Numbered from the stretch's first letter, positions 43,560-53,475 are shown. The stretch is DNA of 64,000 nt from Saccharina japonica (GCA_008828725.1 MEHQ01001173.1:343470-407469), one strand, 5' to 3'. Notes: generated by a model from the letters alone, not told the origin. Numbers and translations: made by a program.

Positions 43560-44649
43560 CCTCCGGTGCACATGCCAGCACCAGCCCCCGCTCTCCTCTC
43601 CAACAGTCGCCAACGTCTCTCGCGATAGGTTCACGTTGTTTGTACTGCTTCCCCCAAGTCCAGCATTTTGATGGTGTGAGGAAGGTTCGTGCTCTCCGCG
43701 TCCTCCGCTATCCCGACCACTCTTCTTGCCAGCTGCCAACCTGTATGGTTCGTATTGAAAAGAGTATACCAACCAACGATGTCAGGTGCATACAGTCTCG
43801 GCCTCTTTCGGGTGTCACAACAAACAAAATATCCTGCAGGCACGCGTCTTTCGCCTTTTGCACGAGCAATCCCTTATTCCTACTCGGTACAGCCTATACT
43901 TCGCGTGTTCCCCTTTGACTTGCACAGGGTCGCCCGCCAAATGCCCCACCACTCAATTTCCATACTGCTTTAATTTCTCCTCGTGCTCCCATGTGGGTAT
44001 CTCTAACCCTTCCCACTACGTATAATACTGCACCGCGATTTTTCCGCCTAGTCCCTCTAGTCAGTCGGTGTTTGGTTAACGTACGGGGCGTCACACGATG
44101 GGTGTCTCATCCTACTGTCGCATCGTCCGTCGCCAGGTGAAAAGGGGGGTGAAATCTCCGAATATGTGTTCAGCACGTACTGTAGTTGCTCATAGACCAT
44201 GGCAAAAAAACTCGGTGCAGTTGCTCCTTCGTGAGGATTATAACATTTCTTGCCCCGGTGTACCGACACCCTTGCATTTATCCCGCGTTCTGGTCAATCT
44301 GTTAGTATCTCCAACAACAGTAACTTTGGTCCCACCTCTCTACCATCACCAGTCTTTCCTGGTCTTACGCATCACACCTTGTATGGTCCGGTCCAACAAT
44401 GGGCAAGTTTACAAATGAACGCGAACGATTTTCTGGCCGAGTTGTCCTCAGCTGGCCTGTGCACATATTTTTCTCCTCCGTTATCGTGCCATGGTCATCG
44501 TATACCCACGCCCAATCTCCCGCTACGAATTTCATTCGATTGTTCATGGCTGCATCAATGTTCTCATTGGCGGCATAGTTAATCGCTTTTATTAGTCGAT
44601 CCTCCTCTCGTACTAATCTATACGCTCGCACTTGCCTGTCCCTCATCAA
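43560..44649 (-). pseudogene. Gypsy integrase C-terminus and pol tail
   Basis: 44649-44365 continues from the core with a Lys/Arg-rich helix region and 'KFVAGDWAWVYDD', corresponding to the K..vGD.VwV strand of the integrase C-terminal domain. Further frames (44269-44057, 43843-43631) keep protein-like composition to about 43.6 kb, including 'APDIVGWYTLF' and 'RRVVGIAEDAEST', but I see no chromodomain. Confidence 0.65.
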
Positions 44650-44770
44650 CTCGAGATAATCAAGCTGTGGTCTCTTTTTGCGCTCTGGTGGCCCTTCACG
44701 CCACTACCCTCTAATATGGTCATCGGTAACCTCGGATACCGTCCTATGTGTACCTCGTTCGGAGCCAGGC

Positions 44771-45104
44771 CTATTCCCTGCTCACGTTATGGTTGTGGGC
44801 AGCTATCGCGAGTAGCAATACTTCGTCCCATTTTTTCTGGTCATCCGCTATGAGATACGACAACATTTGGCACAATGTGTGGTTCAGTCTTTCTACCATG
44901 CCGCTCGTTTGGGGGTGGTAAAAGCTTGTATACTTCTTCACTGAGCCCAGCATCTTGAAAACCCCTCAACACACAACTGACACAAATTCCGGACCTCGAT
45001 TTGACAGAAATGTATGTGGACAGCCCCAACTTGGAATATACTGTAGTCGTGAACCAACCGCGTTGCACAACCTTCCGTGTTTTCTCTCCCTTCGTAATTG
45101 TCAA
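44771..45104 (-). pseudogene. Gypsy integrase core, second half
   Basis: Frame 44953-44771 reads 'SFYHPQTSGMVERLNHTL', which holds the catalytic Glu of the D,D-35-E triad, then 'KKWDEVLLLAIAAHN', typical of gypsy integrases. The upstream frame (45104-44841) covers the region of the second Asp but is shifted. The first part of the core is separated from this by the hAT-like element. Confidence 0.85.
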
Positions 45105-46625
45105 GGCTTATCACGGTATTTTGGCGGGACGGTAACGACGGTAACGGCGGGACGGGACGGTTAAACCGTCGTTAAACTGTTCCCGTCGTCCCGTCAAATC
45201 CCGTCCCGTCCCGTCCCGCCGACAAATCTCCAACCGTTGAACTTTACCGTCCCGTCCCGTCATCAAAATCTGCCCCGTTGAACTTTACCGTCCCGTCCCG
45301 TCAAGAAAATAGCTCCCGTTGAAAATTACCGTCCCGTCCCGTCGAGATAATGTAATTTACCGTCCCGTCCCGTCATGCACCCTTGTCTTTACCGTCCCGT
45401 CCCGCCGACAAAACTTGTCTCTCCCGCCAAGATTCACACCTGCCCGTTGTCTCTTCCCATCATTCCCACCAAGAATCTACGAATTTACAAAATTTGTTTT
45501 TTCACATTGGTATGTACATTGAAATTAAATTAAAGTTATACGAATTTACGAATTTACGAAATAACGAAATACGAAAATTCCGGAATATGAAACAACATTA
45601 AAATATCAGAATATGAAATAAAATGTTTTTTTTTTTATTATGGGGATACGAATTTCCCGCCAAATCTTATTATATGGGGATACGTACGAATTTCAAGATT
45701 AATTTCTATTCACGTACTATCACCGAATCTAAGCCCCGGTGGGCTAGCAGGTAACCACGAAGCCTGTTAGCGTCAAGAAAGGTAGTTCGAGCCCCGCCGA
45801 GTGCATGCTCATAGGCACTTTTTCTCGCAAAAAATATATTGACTAGCAGAAAGCGCGAGAGCGTGAGTTGGCAAAATTCGATGAAAATCGACGAGCGTTG
45901 GGAAGGCTGAACCCTTTGCGCGATAAAAATCAAGGCAAGAACCGTAGTGGGGGAGGAGGGAGAGGAGCCTACTTTGTGACCCCGGATCTGAGTTACGACT
46001 AGGGAGGGAGAGACGGAAGTGCGAAGATAATAAATGGGATGGAAAAAAAAAAAAAAAAAAATGTACGATTCGTACGAGTGTTTCTTTTCGTTGTTTCTCT
46101 GGAGCAACAACTGTTTTGATCCAATGATCCAGTGCCGCATTACCACTATACTACTTCTATACGTTGTGTAGTAGATTGCAATTAATTGGTATATAGTATA
46201 CAACTACCTTTGGGACAGGAAAACTCGGTCCCATGGTACGTCCCTCCCGTCCTGTCGTGAATTATTTTTTTGACCGTCACTTCCCGTTGTGAAAAATATT
46301 TACCGTTCCGTCCCGTCGTAAAAAATATATTTACCGTCCCGTCCCGTCGTGAAAAAAAATATTTACCGTCCCGTCCCGTCGTGGAAAAAAAATCCGTTGA
46401 ATTTTACCGTCCCGTCCCGTCGTGAAAATCTACCCCGTTGAAATTACCGTCCCGTCCCGTTGAGAAATTGTACACCAACCGTCCCGTCCCGTCCCGTCAC
46501 AAAAACCTGTTTGGTCGTCATTTTACCGTCCCGTCCCGTCCCGTCTTCATTTTTTTCCCCGCCAAACAAGTAAAAACAGTACCGTCCCGTCCCGTCTCGA
46601 TTATCGAGTACCGTGATAAGCCTTG
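45102..46625. mobile_element. hAT-like non-autonomous element in gypsy integrase
   Basis: Perfect 17-bp terminal inverted repeats CAAGGCTTATCACGGTA (45102-45118, complement 46609-46625) are flanked by perfect 8-bp duplications GTAATTGT (45094-45101 and 46626-46633). An 8-bp duplication and a CA-starting TIR are the hallmark of hAT elements. Both subterminal zones are packed with about fifteen ACCGTCCCGTCCCGTC motifs, in the way hAT transposase-binding sites cluster in Ac/Ds. A tRNA-derived SINE occupies the middle. No transposase frame. Confidence 0.9.
45727..46061 (+). mobile_element. tRNA-derived SINE with poly-A tail
   Basis: The head has an A-box-like 'GGTGGGCTAGCAGGTAACC' (45738-45756) and a B-box-like GTAGTTCGAGCCC (45782-45794) at internal pol III promoter spacing. 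A T5 run, about 230 bp of body and an A19 tract (46043-46061) follow. The cloverleaf arms do not pair well, so it is not a working tRNA. It is unlike the C-tailed family, implying a second LINE machinery with A-tail recognition. It lies inside the hAT-like element. Confidence 0.65.
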
Positions 46626-46692
46626 GTAATTGTGTACGCCTCAGCGTGGCGGCTAAATAAATATACTACCAGGGAGACGTATTCGTTCCCCT

Positions 46693-47431
46693 CTACAGTA
46701 GGAGTCCTAAAAGGTCAAGCGATATCATCTGTCCGGATCTACTGGGTAGTGGTAATGGTATCAGCGGGCATCGCACTGCGTTCCGGGTGCTTTTGCGTGC
46801 TTGACACGTATAGCGTCTTCGGGTCCCCCATTTTACACTCTCAGCCATACCGATCCACCAATAATATCTCTGCAGCAGCCCAAGAGTCACCTTCTCTCCC
46901 AAGTGCACAGCTTCCTTGTGCGCACAGTCCATTGCCCAAGATCGCAGAAGCAGCGGTACATAGGTCCTCACTGGCTCATCTCCCAGCAGCCTCTCGTACT
47001 GTCCTGGATTCCTGTCCGGACGTTTTTCAGGAGCGCGTGACAAACGTCGGACCAGCAATTTTTCTGAGCTACATAGGCAGTTCCATTATCTCCCCTTGTG
47101 ATACCAACCGTTTTACCTCCTTAACATCCATACCTGGACCTAAGCCTTCTTCGGTTATTTCACTGCTTGATTTGTCGTTTTCTATGCACGTCATCACTAC
47201 AATGTCGTCGTTTATCTGGGCCGCCGCCCAATCCTTGGCAGATTTTTGGCATAAGTTTTCGCCGAACGCGCACGCTGCTTCATTATCCCACTCTTCTTCT
47301 GGTATGCCCAAAGGTCCCTCTGCACTAATCATAGTTCCTGCATCACCGCTACCTTCTCCCCCGTCTGGGCTTATTACTGCCACATCCTGTGTTGACCTCG
47401 AGTATAAAAGCTCCCTACCCTCCACGGCCAT
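46693..47431 (-). pseudogene. Gypsy integrase N-terminal zinc-binding region and linker
   Basis: 47431-47069 is an acidic linker. 47058-46693 contains 'AHKEAVHLGEKVTLGLLQRY' followed by 'YWW' and 'YTCQARK', the H-H-C-C region before the integrase core. The first Cys of the usual C-x2-C is Arg here ('TRRRYTCQ'), a visible loss of a zinc ligand. It ends in 'SRSGQMISLDLLG', which leads into the core domain and is cut shortly afterwards by the hAT-like insertion. Confidence 0.85.
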
Positions 47432-47726
47432 CGGACATGCGTGTAAAATGAAACCAGGCTCTAGCTGGCCGCTGACTAAAATTCTCGTCAGGTTCGCTTA
47501 ACCCCTTTAGAACTGGTCCCACGTATTTGGGGATAAACTACTTGGAATTAGTGTGGAACATTTTATTTCAGTTCTGAATAGGTTAACGGTTCCTCGTCGC
47601 GTATTGTATGCACTCGCGGACTTTCTGGTCGTCTCATCTGGTGTTGATATCGTACTCGGTTATGCGGCATCAGCTGCCATGATAGCTTCGCCTCTTCATC
47701 GGTTGTACGCGGCGCTCTGTTCTGCT

Positions 47727-48119
47727 CTACTTCTTTCTTCTCCCCCACCTTAAAAAACATTTCGTCGGTTTGACACTCCAGTCCACCCAAGCTGATGCCT
47801 CTCCCCTCTCCGTTCGACACACCAGCCCACCCAAGCTGATGCCTTTCCCTTCGGCTCGACACTCCAGCCCACCCAGGTTGACGTCTCTCCGTCTCCCCAA
47901 TCGCGGCTGCACTCTACTGGCACATACAAAGTAAGCATCCACATCCGATGGGTCGGACAGGCGTAGGTTAGCACTGGTATCTTCCGCGGTCGTAGGCAGT
48001 GGTAATCGAGACGTAAGGTCTGCATTACCGTTCAGCCTTCCCGGTCTGTACACCACCTTGTAGTTGTATGCGCTCAAAATACCAAACCACCTTTGTACTT
48101 GGTGAACTTTCGTGGCCAA
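47727..48119 (-). pseudogene. Gypsy RNase H C-terminus with inserted minisatellite
   Basis: Begins 'QRWFGILSAYNYKVVYRPG' followed by 'LNGNADLTSRLP', the end of RNase H in gypsy pol (W..L..Y...YRPG..N..AD.LSR). After the linker it enters a roughly 48-bp repeat giving a 'LGGLECR'-type repeated peptide. The tandem repeat is in frame for part of its length but would lengthen the linker. Confidence 0.8.
47755..47890. repeat. 48-bp minisatellite within pol
   Basis: Three units of 'GACACTCCAGTCCACCCAAG' / 'CTGATGCCTCTCCC' type, differing at a few positions, within the gypsy linker. Confidence 0.75.
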
Positions 48120-48296
48120 GCTCTCCCGAGGGTTTCCAGCGGTTGGTGATCACTCACCACGATAAATGGTATACCATAAAATAGTTGGCGGTTTTTCTTT
48201 ACTGCCCAAACTATTGCTGCACACTCTAGATCCGTTGTACTTCAATTTTTCTCATTCGGGAGACTCGAGTGTGGATCTGCTCAAAAAGCTAATCGG

Positions 48297-49121
48297 TCAA
48301 GTCGTACCATCACTCTGGTGTTGCTCTATCACTGCGCCTAACCCGTCTGCGGACGCGTCTGTGATCAGCTGAAACGGCCGGTCACCCAAAATTGCTGCCG
48401 CAAAACCCGGGAAAGCCAATAATTTGGGATTCGATAGTTGTCCTAACAAGATGTAGTATTTGTATGTGTTCAAGCTTGAACTCAAATTTTACACCTTTTT
48501 TCAACAGTGAATTTAGGCTCTTTGTTTCTGCCGCCATGGTCGGCAAACTTTTCCGGTAATAATTCATCGCTCCCAACAGTGAACGTAGCTGACTAACGTT
48601 CGATGACATCGGCACCTTCGTTAGCGCTTCTGCTTTTTCCGGGTCGGGCGCTCTCTCCTCCGCTGTTACTCTGTGGCCCAAAACTTCCGCCACCTTTACT
48701 CCTAGGTGCGCTTTCTTCTTCGCTAATTTCAAGTCGAAGGTGGTCAGCCGCTCGAAAAACATCCATAAATTTACCGATATCTTCCTGGTGGTTTTTCGAA
48801 AAACAGACGACATCGTCAATAAATAATCGCCCTCGTTGCAGACCCTAACACACGCGGCATATGATCGACTGAAGCCACCCTGGGCTTGACGCACGCCCCA
48901 TCCGCATGACCGTCCACTCCCAGTTCCCTGAGTGCGTACACACTGCTGCTAGGGGTATGGAGTCTTCGTGTATGGAACACTGGAAAAATCCGCTGATTAA
49001 ATCCATTGTACTGAAAACATGTGCTCCCCCTAAATCTGATCAAAAGGTAATCTACCATTGGCCGAGGCAAAACTGACATGGCAGATTTTTCGTTGACCTT
49101 CTTGTAGTTACTCCTCGTCAA
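48297..49121 (-). pseudogene. Gypsy reverse transcriptase and start of RNase H (frameshifted)
   Basis: The frame at 49121-48816 begins with the RT block 'YKKVNEKSAMSVLPRP' (the D/N-Y-R-x-L-N region of the fingers). The palm is broken over frames; no intact YxDD is visible. The frame 48894-48382 carries 'LGHRVTAEERAPDPEKAEAL' and 'QLRSLLGAMNYYRKSLP', the typical RT-thumb/connection of gypsy elements, and 48485-48297 starts RNase H with 'PFQLITDASADGLGAVIEQ' including a catalytic Asp. Multiple frameshifts separate the pieces. Confidence 0.85.
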
Positions 49122-49125
49122 CGTT

Positions 49126-50500
49126 CCACCCCCACGTCATTGGCAGCAGGGCTCCGGCCCCTTCCCTGCTTCCCCTAGCAGCCTGGCGGCCCCTCATGGT
49201 CAGTTTGTACCTTTGAGCCCGGCGTGGGGTCGCGACCTGGGTGATCACAGAGGTTGCTTGGAAAACGCGAAATTTGTAGACGTTTGTTTGCGACAACGAC
49301 GACCCGTCCATCCACCCGACGATGCTTACTTCCACCTGGACGATCAGGCCACCGCCCTCTTTTCCGAGGAGCCCAAACGTTCCCACCGGGAGGTGGCGAG
49401 TCTATAGCTGCGCTCGTCGACGGACACTTGTGCCGGCCAAGCTTAGTGGCAGCGCTTGCGCGCCTTAGATTTCCAAAGCACCTATACCTAGCCTCGGTCG
49501 GCGCTACCCGCACGCACGTGGCCCACTGATCCGCTTTCCACCTGGTGGCGGGTCGACGTATGTATGTTTAAACGGAAGGCGCGTGTACCAGGGGCTGCTG
49601 CTGGTTGGCCTGCACGCCCGATCGATGGTATCATATCGCGCATATAGACCTAAAATATACGCACACGTCGAACTTTGGGGCATGCTTCAATGACCAAATG
49701 GAAATTCAGTGGTCGGGCCGGCTTCGTCCAACGTACTCGCACTATCCCTCCCTCCCTCCCTCCCTCACTCCCTCCCTCCCCTCTTCCACTATCTCTTACG
49801 TGCAACAATATGATCACACATATATCTGTCATTCGATTCAATTGTATGTTATCGGTGGCCGACTGGCGCATGTTGCGATAGACGTGCACCATGTTTATTC
49901 TGGGCTACTCACTTGAGGAGCACCGTGCCTCACCCACATCCTGGTTTTTGAGGAAAATAGAAGTGCCACCCGAGCGAGTATGCTGTGGGGAGGGCCGTCT
50001 CCAAAGACACTACTCTACGCACGCACCTAGTTTTTGCGTCAATTGGCGAAACAAAGCTTGACATGTTTTAGTCCGGAAAAACACAACGGGTTTTATTGGG
50101 ATTCTGGTCATGTTCACAGCAAAAAACAAATGGAAATGGCAAATCGCAAACCTCCTGCATTACCAGGGCCACTACAGTAGTGGCGTTATATAGTTTTTTT
50201 GTTTTTTGCTTTATTGCGTCGTTGGAAACGGCCTGAACTGAGTTGTCGCTCATCCGCTCTCCCTCTTGTGTCCCATGCCATTTCGAAGGAGGCTGAGCTC
50301 GCAACAGGGATGGATTAACAGAGCAGCAGCATGAAATGTTCTGAGGACCTTGTGCACGAGACGTTGCGAAAGGTGGTACAATTATGAAACTACACAGTTA
50401 GTTGCTGTTTTTAATGTTTAGCACTAATGAAACAACACAGCTGTTTTACTTTTTTACTTTTTAGCAAGAACGAAACTGCACAGGTGCCCCCGCCCCTTCC
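49126..50500. other. Upstream of gypsy; TCCC microsatellite; MITE-A relic
   Basis: Minus-strand frames at 49108-49513 may be the RT-proximal part of gypsy but lack motifs. A (TCCC)n tract lies at about 49743-49790. 'CTCACTTGAGGAGCACC' and 'TTTTTGAGGAAAATAGAAGT' (49908-49965) look like a decayed MITE-A interior. Otherwise nothing. Confidence 0.4.
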
Positions 50501-50502
50501 TG

Positions 50503-50659
50503 CGACTCGCCCAATACCTCACGGTGCTTCGCGCTTGGCGCAAGCAATGTCTGCCTGGTCGGTGAAGACCCAACGTGCTCCGTCTCGGCCTTGTAGGGAT
50601 GGGAGGGTCTCCGGTCATACGGCTACAGCCGCGCACGACATGAGTACAACCCCCCCGCC
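50503..50659 (+). mobile_element. C-tailed SINE-like element, 3' fragment
   Basis: Matches the last 155 bp of the family from 'CGACTCGCCCAATACCTCAC' to 'ACGACATGAGTACAACCCCC'. It lies far from the 15-37 kb cluster, confirming the family is dispersed and not only locally amplified. Confidence 0.8.
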
Positions 50660-51089
50660 CTGCACAATGTTGGCGTAAAATATTATTGTAGTGGCGTTGA
50701 ACAATGCAGCACACACCAACAAGCGTAGCGCATCGAGAGGTATCAAGACACCTTGTGGGGTTCTTCGCCACATGCTTCAGTGCCTCTCTACAAGGTTTTT
50801 TTTTACGTCCCCATTGTGCAAGGGTGTGTGTGTCCCAGGCCACTTGCTGTGTAAAATAAGACTCAGGAGCACGTTCCTGTGCCCAATTGGTGATGCATGC
50901 TACGGTAGAGGTGCACCATGGAATGCTTTTCGGAAGGTAACTTGAGGAGCCCTATATACCCCACCCAAAAAACTGATTTTGGAGGAAAAATAACAGTTCT
51001 ACATACCCGATGATCAATCCCATGGTCTCAAGTATAAAATGAAACATGTTGCATCACAAAATAATGAAATTCCGACGAGTCTGGGTTAA

Positions 51090-52162
51090 GGGCCATACTA
51101 TTAACGAGTATAAAATAAATTCAATTTGGAAAAAATAAAATTCAAATTCGCTTTTCATTGGTCAACACACGCACCAGTGTAATGGTATGGGCTAGGAAGG
51201 CCGGTAATTACCTCTGCATAGGTAATTGATCCGTTTTCGTATAACTTGGATGGCATTCGTATTCGGTATTCGGGGTATTTATAATATCTGTGGGCCATAC
51301 TTGAAGCCCATCCCGAGCAGATGTCATCTGGCTCGGGGATTAATAAAAGCTGCTTCTCTTCTACGCTTGACTCTACGGAAAGTGAGTAACACCAAGGATG
51401 CTTAATAGACAAACCTGCAAGGGGATACTCTGTGTCTCACCCAGTCTTATCACACGTGGCGTCTTTGGCATTGCGACTAGTCTTCTAGCTCTTTGGTCCG
51501 ACCCTTTTTCGTCCCCCCCCTCGCCTTGTTGGCGACTCATGGGAGGTCTCTGACGTTGGTTTCGTTCACAGCACCTGCGTTTACGTTCGATTGCCTTTCT
51601 TTGCGTTTTTTTTTTTTTATTTCCGGCTTCTTAGCCTAGCAACTTAGAGGTGTGGGAGGGGTTTTGAGGAGCCGCATCTTCGACTCATGTTCTAATTCGG
51701 GGAACTGGGATTTCCCCGTTTTTCCCATATTTCTGCATATACGGCTCATCAGGGTGGGCTAGTGTAATGGTATGGGCTAGGAAGGCCGGTAATTACCTCT
51801 GCATAGGTAATTGATCCGTTTTCGTATAACTTGGATGGCATTCGTATTCGGTATTCGGGGTATTTATAATATCTGTGGGCCATACTTGAAGCCCATCCCG
51901 AGCAGATGTCATCTGGCTCGGGGATTAATAAAAGCTGCTTCTCTTCTACGCTTGACTCTATGGAAAGTGAGTAACACCAAGGATGCTTAATAGACAAACC
52001 TGCAAGGGGATACTCTGTGTCTCACCCAGTCTTATCACACCAGCACCAAATATTATGCCCCAAGATCCTAATATTTGGTGCTGGTGCGTGTGTTGACCAA
52101 TGAAAAGCGGATTTGAATTTTTTTTTCCAAATTGATTTTTTCTTCTTCGTTAAAACGGGCCC
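51090..52162. mobile_element. MITE-B (PIF/Harbinger-like), middle level
   Basis: Flanked by TAA at 51087-51089 and 52163-52165. Comparison with the intact MITE-A at 43098 shows the empty site GGGTTAAGGAGCC. Ends GGGCC... and ...GGGCCC. About 207 bp once the mini-LTR element is removed. Its inner 'TCAACACACGCACCAGCACC' arm is the insertion point of that element. Confidence 0.9.
51178..52039. mobile_element. TRIM (mini-LTR retrotransposon), innermost level
   Basis: Two 277-bp direct repeats (51178-51454 and 51763-52039) begin TGTAATGG and end CTTATCACA, so follow the TG...CA rule. I see one difference between them (ACTCTACGG against ACTCTATGG). The 308-bp interior has no coding capacity. A possible tRNA primer site TGGCGTC starts 3 nt inside the left LTR (51457), and a purine-rich GGGTGGG lies before the right LTR. 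CCAG duplicates flank it (51174-51177, 52040-52043). Mobilisation must come from an autonomous partner not present here. Confidence 0.92.
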
Positions 52163-52337
52163 TAAGGAGCCTTTCATAGGTCATTCAGAAACAAAATAGA
52201 CAAAAAAAGCGCTGCCTCTATCGTTCGTAGCACGCGTCTGATGAAGAGCGTTTTTTCGCCGAAACCAACAGGGAGAGAGTCCTCTCCCACGGGGGGGGGG
52301 AGAGGTTGCACTTTTTTTTCCTTGTAAGGCAATATTG

Positions 52338-52433
52338 GCGCGTGCTACGATAGAGGTGGCACGTTTCGGCTGTAAACCTTTTCTGGAGGACGGGGCTCCT
52401 TCACCCCAGATCGTCGGTCTTGCATTATTATTG

Positions 52434-52521
<88 letters not shown>
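52338..52521. mobile_element. MITE-A partial copy running into a TTG microsatellite
   Basis: Starts GCGCGTGCTACGATAGAGG, continues with the 'TTCTGGAGGACGGGGCTCCT' block seen in the copy at 60.8 kb (opposite orientation), then becomes (TTG)n for about 90 bp (52431-52521). The far end of the MITE is not recognisable. A long open frame across the TTG run, giving poly-Cys, is meaningless. Confidence 0.65.
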
Positions 52522-52635
52522 CTGTTCATGTTCATGCTTACTTGCGCTACATGCAGTTAGTCTGGCCGCGTGAAGGACTTGCTACGTTTACGAGTGCATC
52601 GCGCTCATTGTAGTTTGTTTGCTCTTCTTACGTGT

Positions 52636-53475
52636 GCCGCATGCTGCGGTAGCCTGCATGCAGGTGCGCCATGGTTTTTTTCTGAGGGCGGTGGTCACTT
52701 GAGGAACTCTATACTAATAGCAAGTCAAAAAACTGACTTTGGAAGAAAAACAAAAGCGCTTCGTACCCGATGAACAGTACCATGGTCTTGAGTATACAAC
52801 GAAAATACTGCACAGATGCTCCGAGTACAAGCAATACTCGGAGTAAAAACATCTAAATTACTCGGAGTACTCCGAGTATCGAGAGTATTGGGCACGGAAA
52901 TACTGCGAGTACACAAAGTACCTGAAGTAAATTTTCTCTAAAATACTCTAATTGATTATACTTCCAGCTAATGGGAGCACCTGTGGATTTTGAAATGCTA
53001 TGAACGCCAGTCACATGCTCCCAGAACCTGGGAGGAATGACGATCGAGTCTTTAAAATGATGCAAATATGCTCCTAACGCACTTCACACTCCGAGTGTAC
53101 TCCGAGTACTTAGAGTATTAGAGTACGACGTACTGGCGGCCTGAATACTCGGAGTACTTGGAGTATGAGCAGTGCTGAAGCCCCAAATACTCGGAGTACA
53201 AGGAGTACCCGCAGTATCGGACCGCGAAATACTCCGAGTAGAGCAGTATCGAGAGCGTTCATACCCGAAATACCCCGAGTACGAGCAGTATCTCGGAGTA
53301 TCGAACCCCGAAATACTCCGAGTACACGAAGGGCCTGAAGTATTGTATCTCCAATACCCCCCTTACTTTACTCCAAGGTACTCGGAGCATCTGTGCAACC
53401 TTACTACTGCAACACAAGAAGAATGCCAGTCCAACGTTTCAGCCAAAAAGTGCTTCCTCTATCGTAGGACGCGTG
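52636..53475. mobile_element. MITE-A carrying MITE-C
   Basis: Ends 'GCCGCATGCTGCGGTAG' and the complement of CACGCGTCCTACGATAGAGG. The interior 'CTGACTTTGGAAGAAAAACA' and 'CCAGTCCAACGTTTCAGCCA' blocks are those of MITE-A. The middle is replaced by the MITE-C insertion at 52809-53397. Flanking tetramers GTGT and ATGT match 3 of 4. Confidence 0.78.
52809..53397. mobile_element. MITE-C, 589 bp, ACTCGGAGTA-rich
   Basis: Perfect 20-bp inverted ends TGCACAGATGCTCCGAGTAC. The interior holds about fifteen copies of a near-palindrome AATACTCGGAGTAC / GGAGTAT in both orientations around a non-repetitive 180-bp core. Clustered short inverted motifs like this often bind a transposase. No coding capacity; duplication at the ends is not clear. 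Confidence 0.82.

Larger units (their letters stand above)
43560..49125 (-). mobile_element. Decayed Ty3/gypsy LTR retrotransposon, interrupted
   Basis: Minus-strand order RT, RNase H, linker, integrase zinc-binding region, integrase core, integrase C-terminus is that of Ty3/gypsy pol. I see no gag, protease or LTR pair. Frameshifts, stops and a 1.5-kb hAT-like insertion (45102-46625) inactivate it. A small MITE and an 88-bp tandem repeat lie beyond its 3' end. Such elements replicate via virus-like particles and insert with integrase; this copy cannot. Confidence 0.88.
50892..52238. mobile_element. MITE-A, outer level of a three-level nest
   Basis: Ends GATGCATGCTACGGTAGAGG and the complement of GACGCGTGCTACGAACGATA. 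Without the nested elements it is about 271 bp, similar to the intact copy at 43098. Flanking tetramers TGGT and TGAT match 3 of 4. MITE-B is inserted in its 'GGGTTAAGGAGCC' motif. Confidence 0.85.

Noticed and set aside
45725..45800. Functional tRNA gene at the head of the A-tailed SINE
   Set aside because: T-arm (GGTAG against CCCGC) and anticodon stem do not pair; only the promoter boxes are kept, as in a SINE.
46095..46165. tRNA gene on the minus strand (TAGTATAGTGGTAATGC looks like an A box)
   Set aside because: No B box and no pairing acceptor or anticodon arms; at most a tRNA-like remnant near the A-tailed SINE.
51155..51997. Repeated 82-85-codon minus-strand frames
   Set aside because: They lie entirely in the two LTRs of the TRIM and have no independent support.
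52335..52613. Poly-cysteine protein frame
   Set aside because: Produced by a (TTG)n microsatellite.
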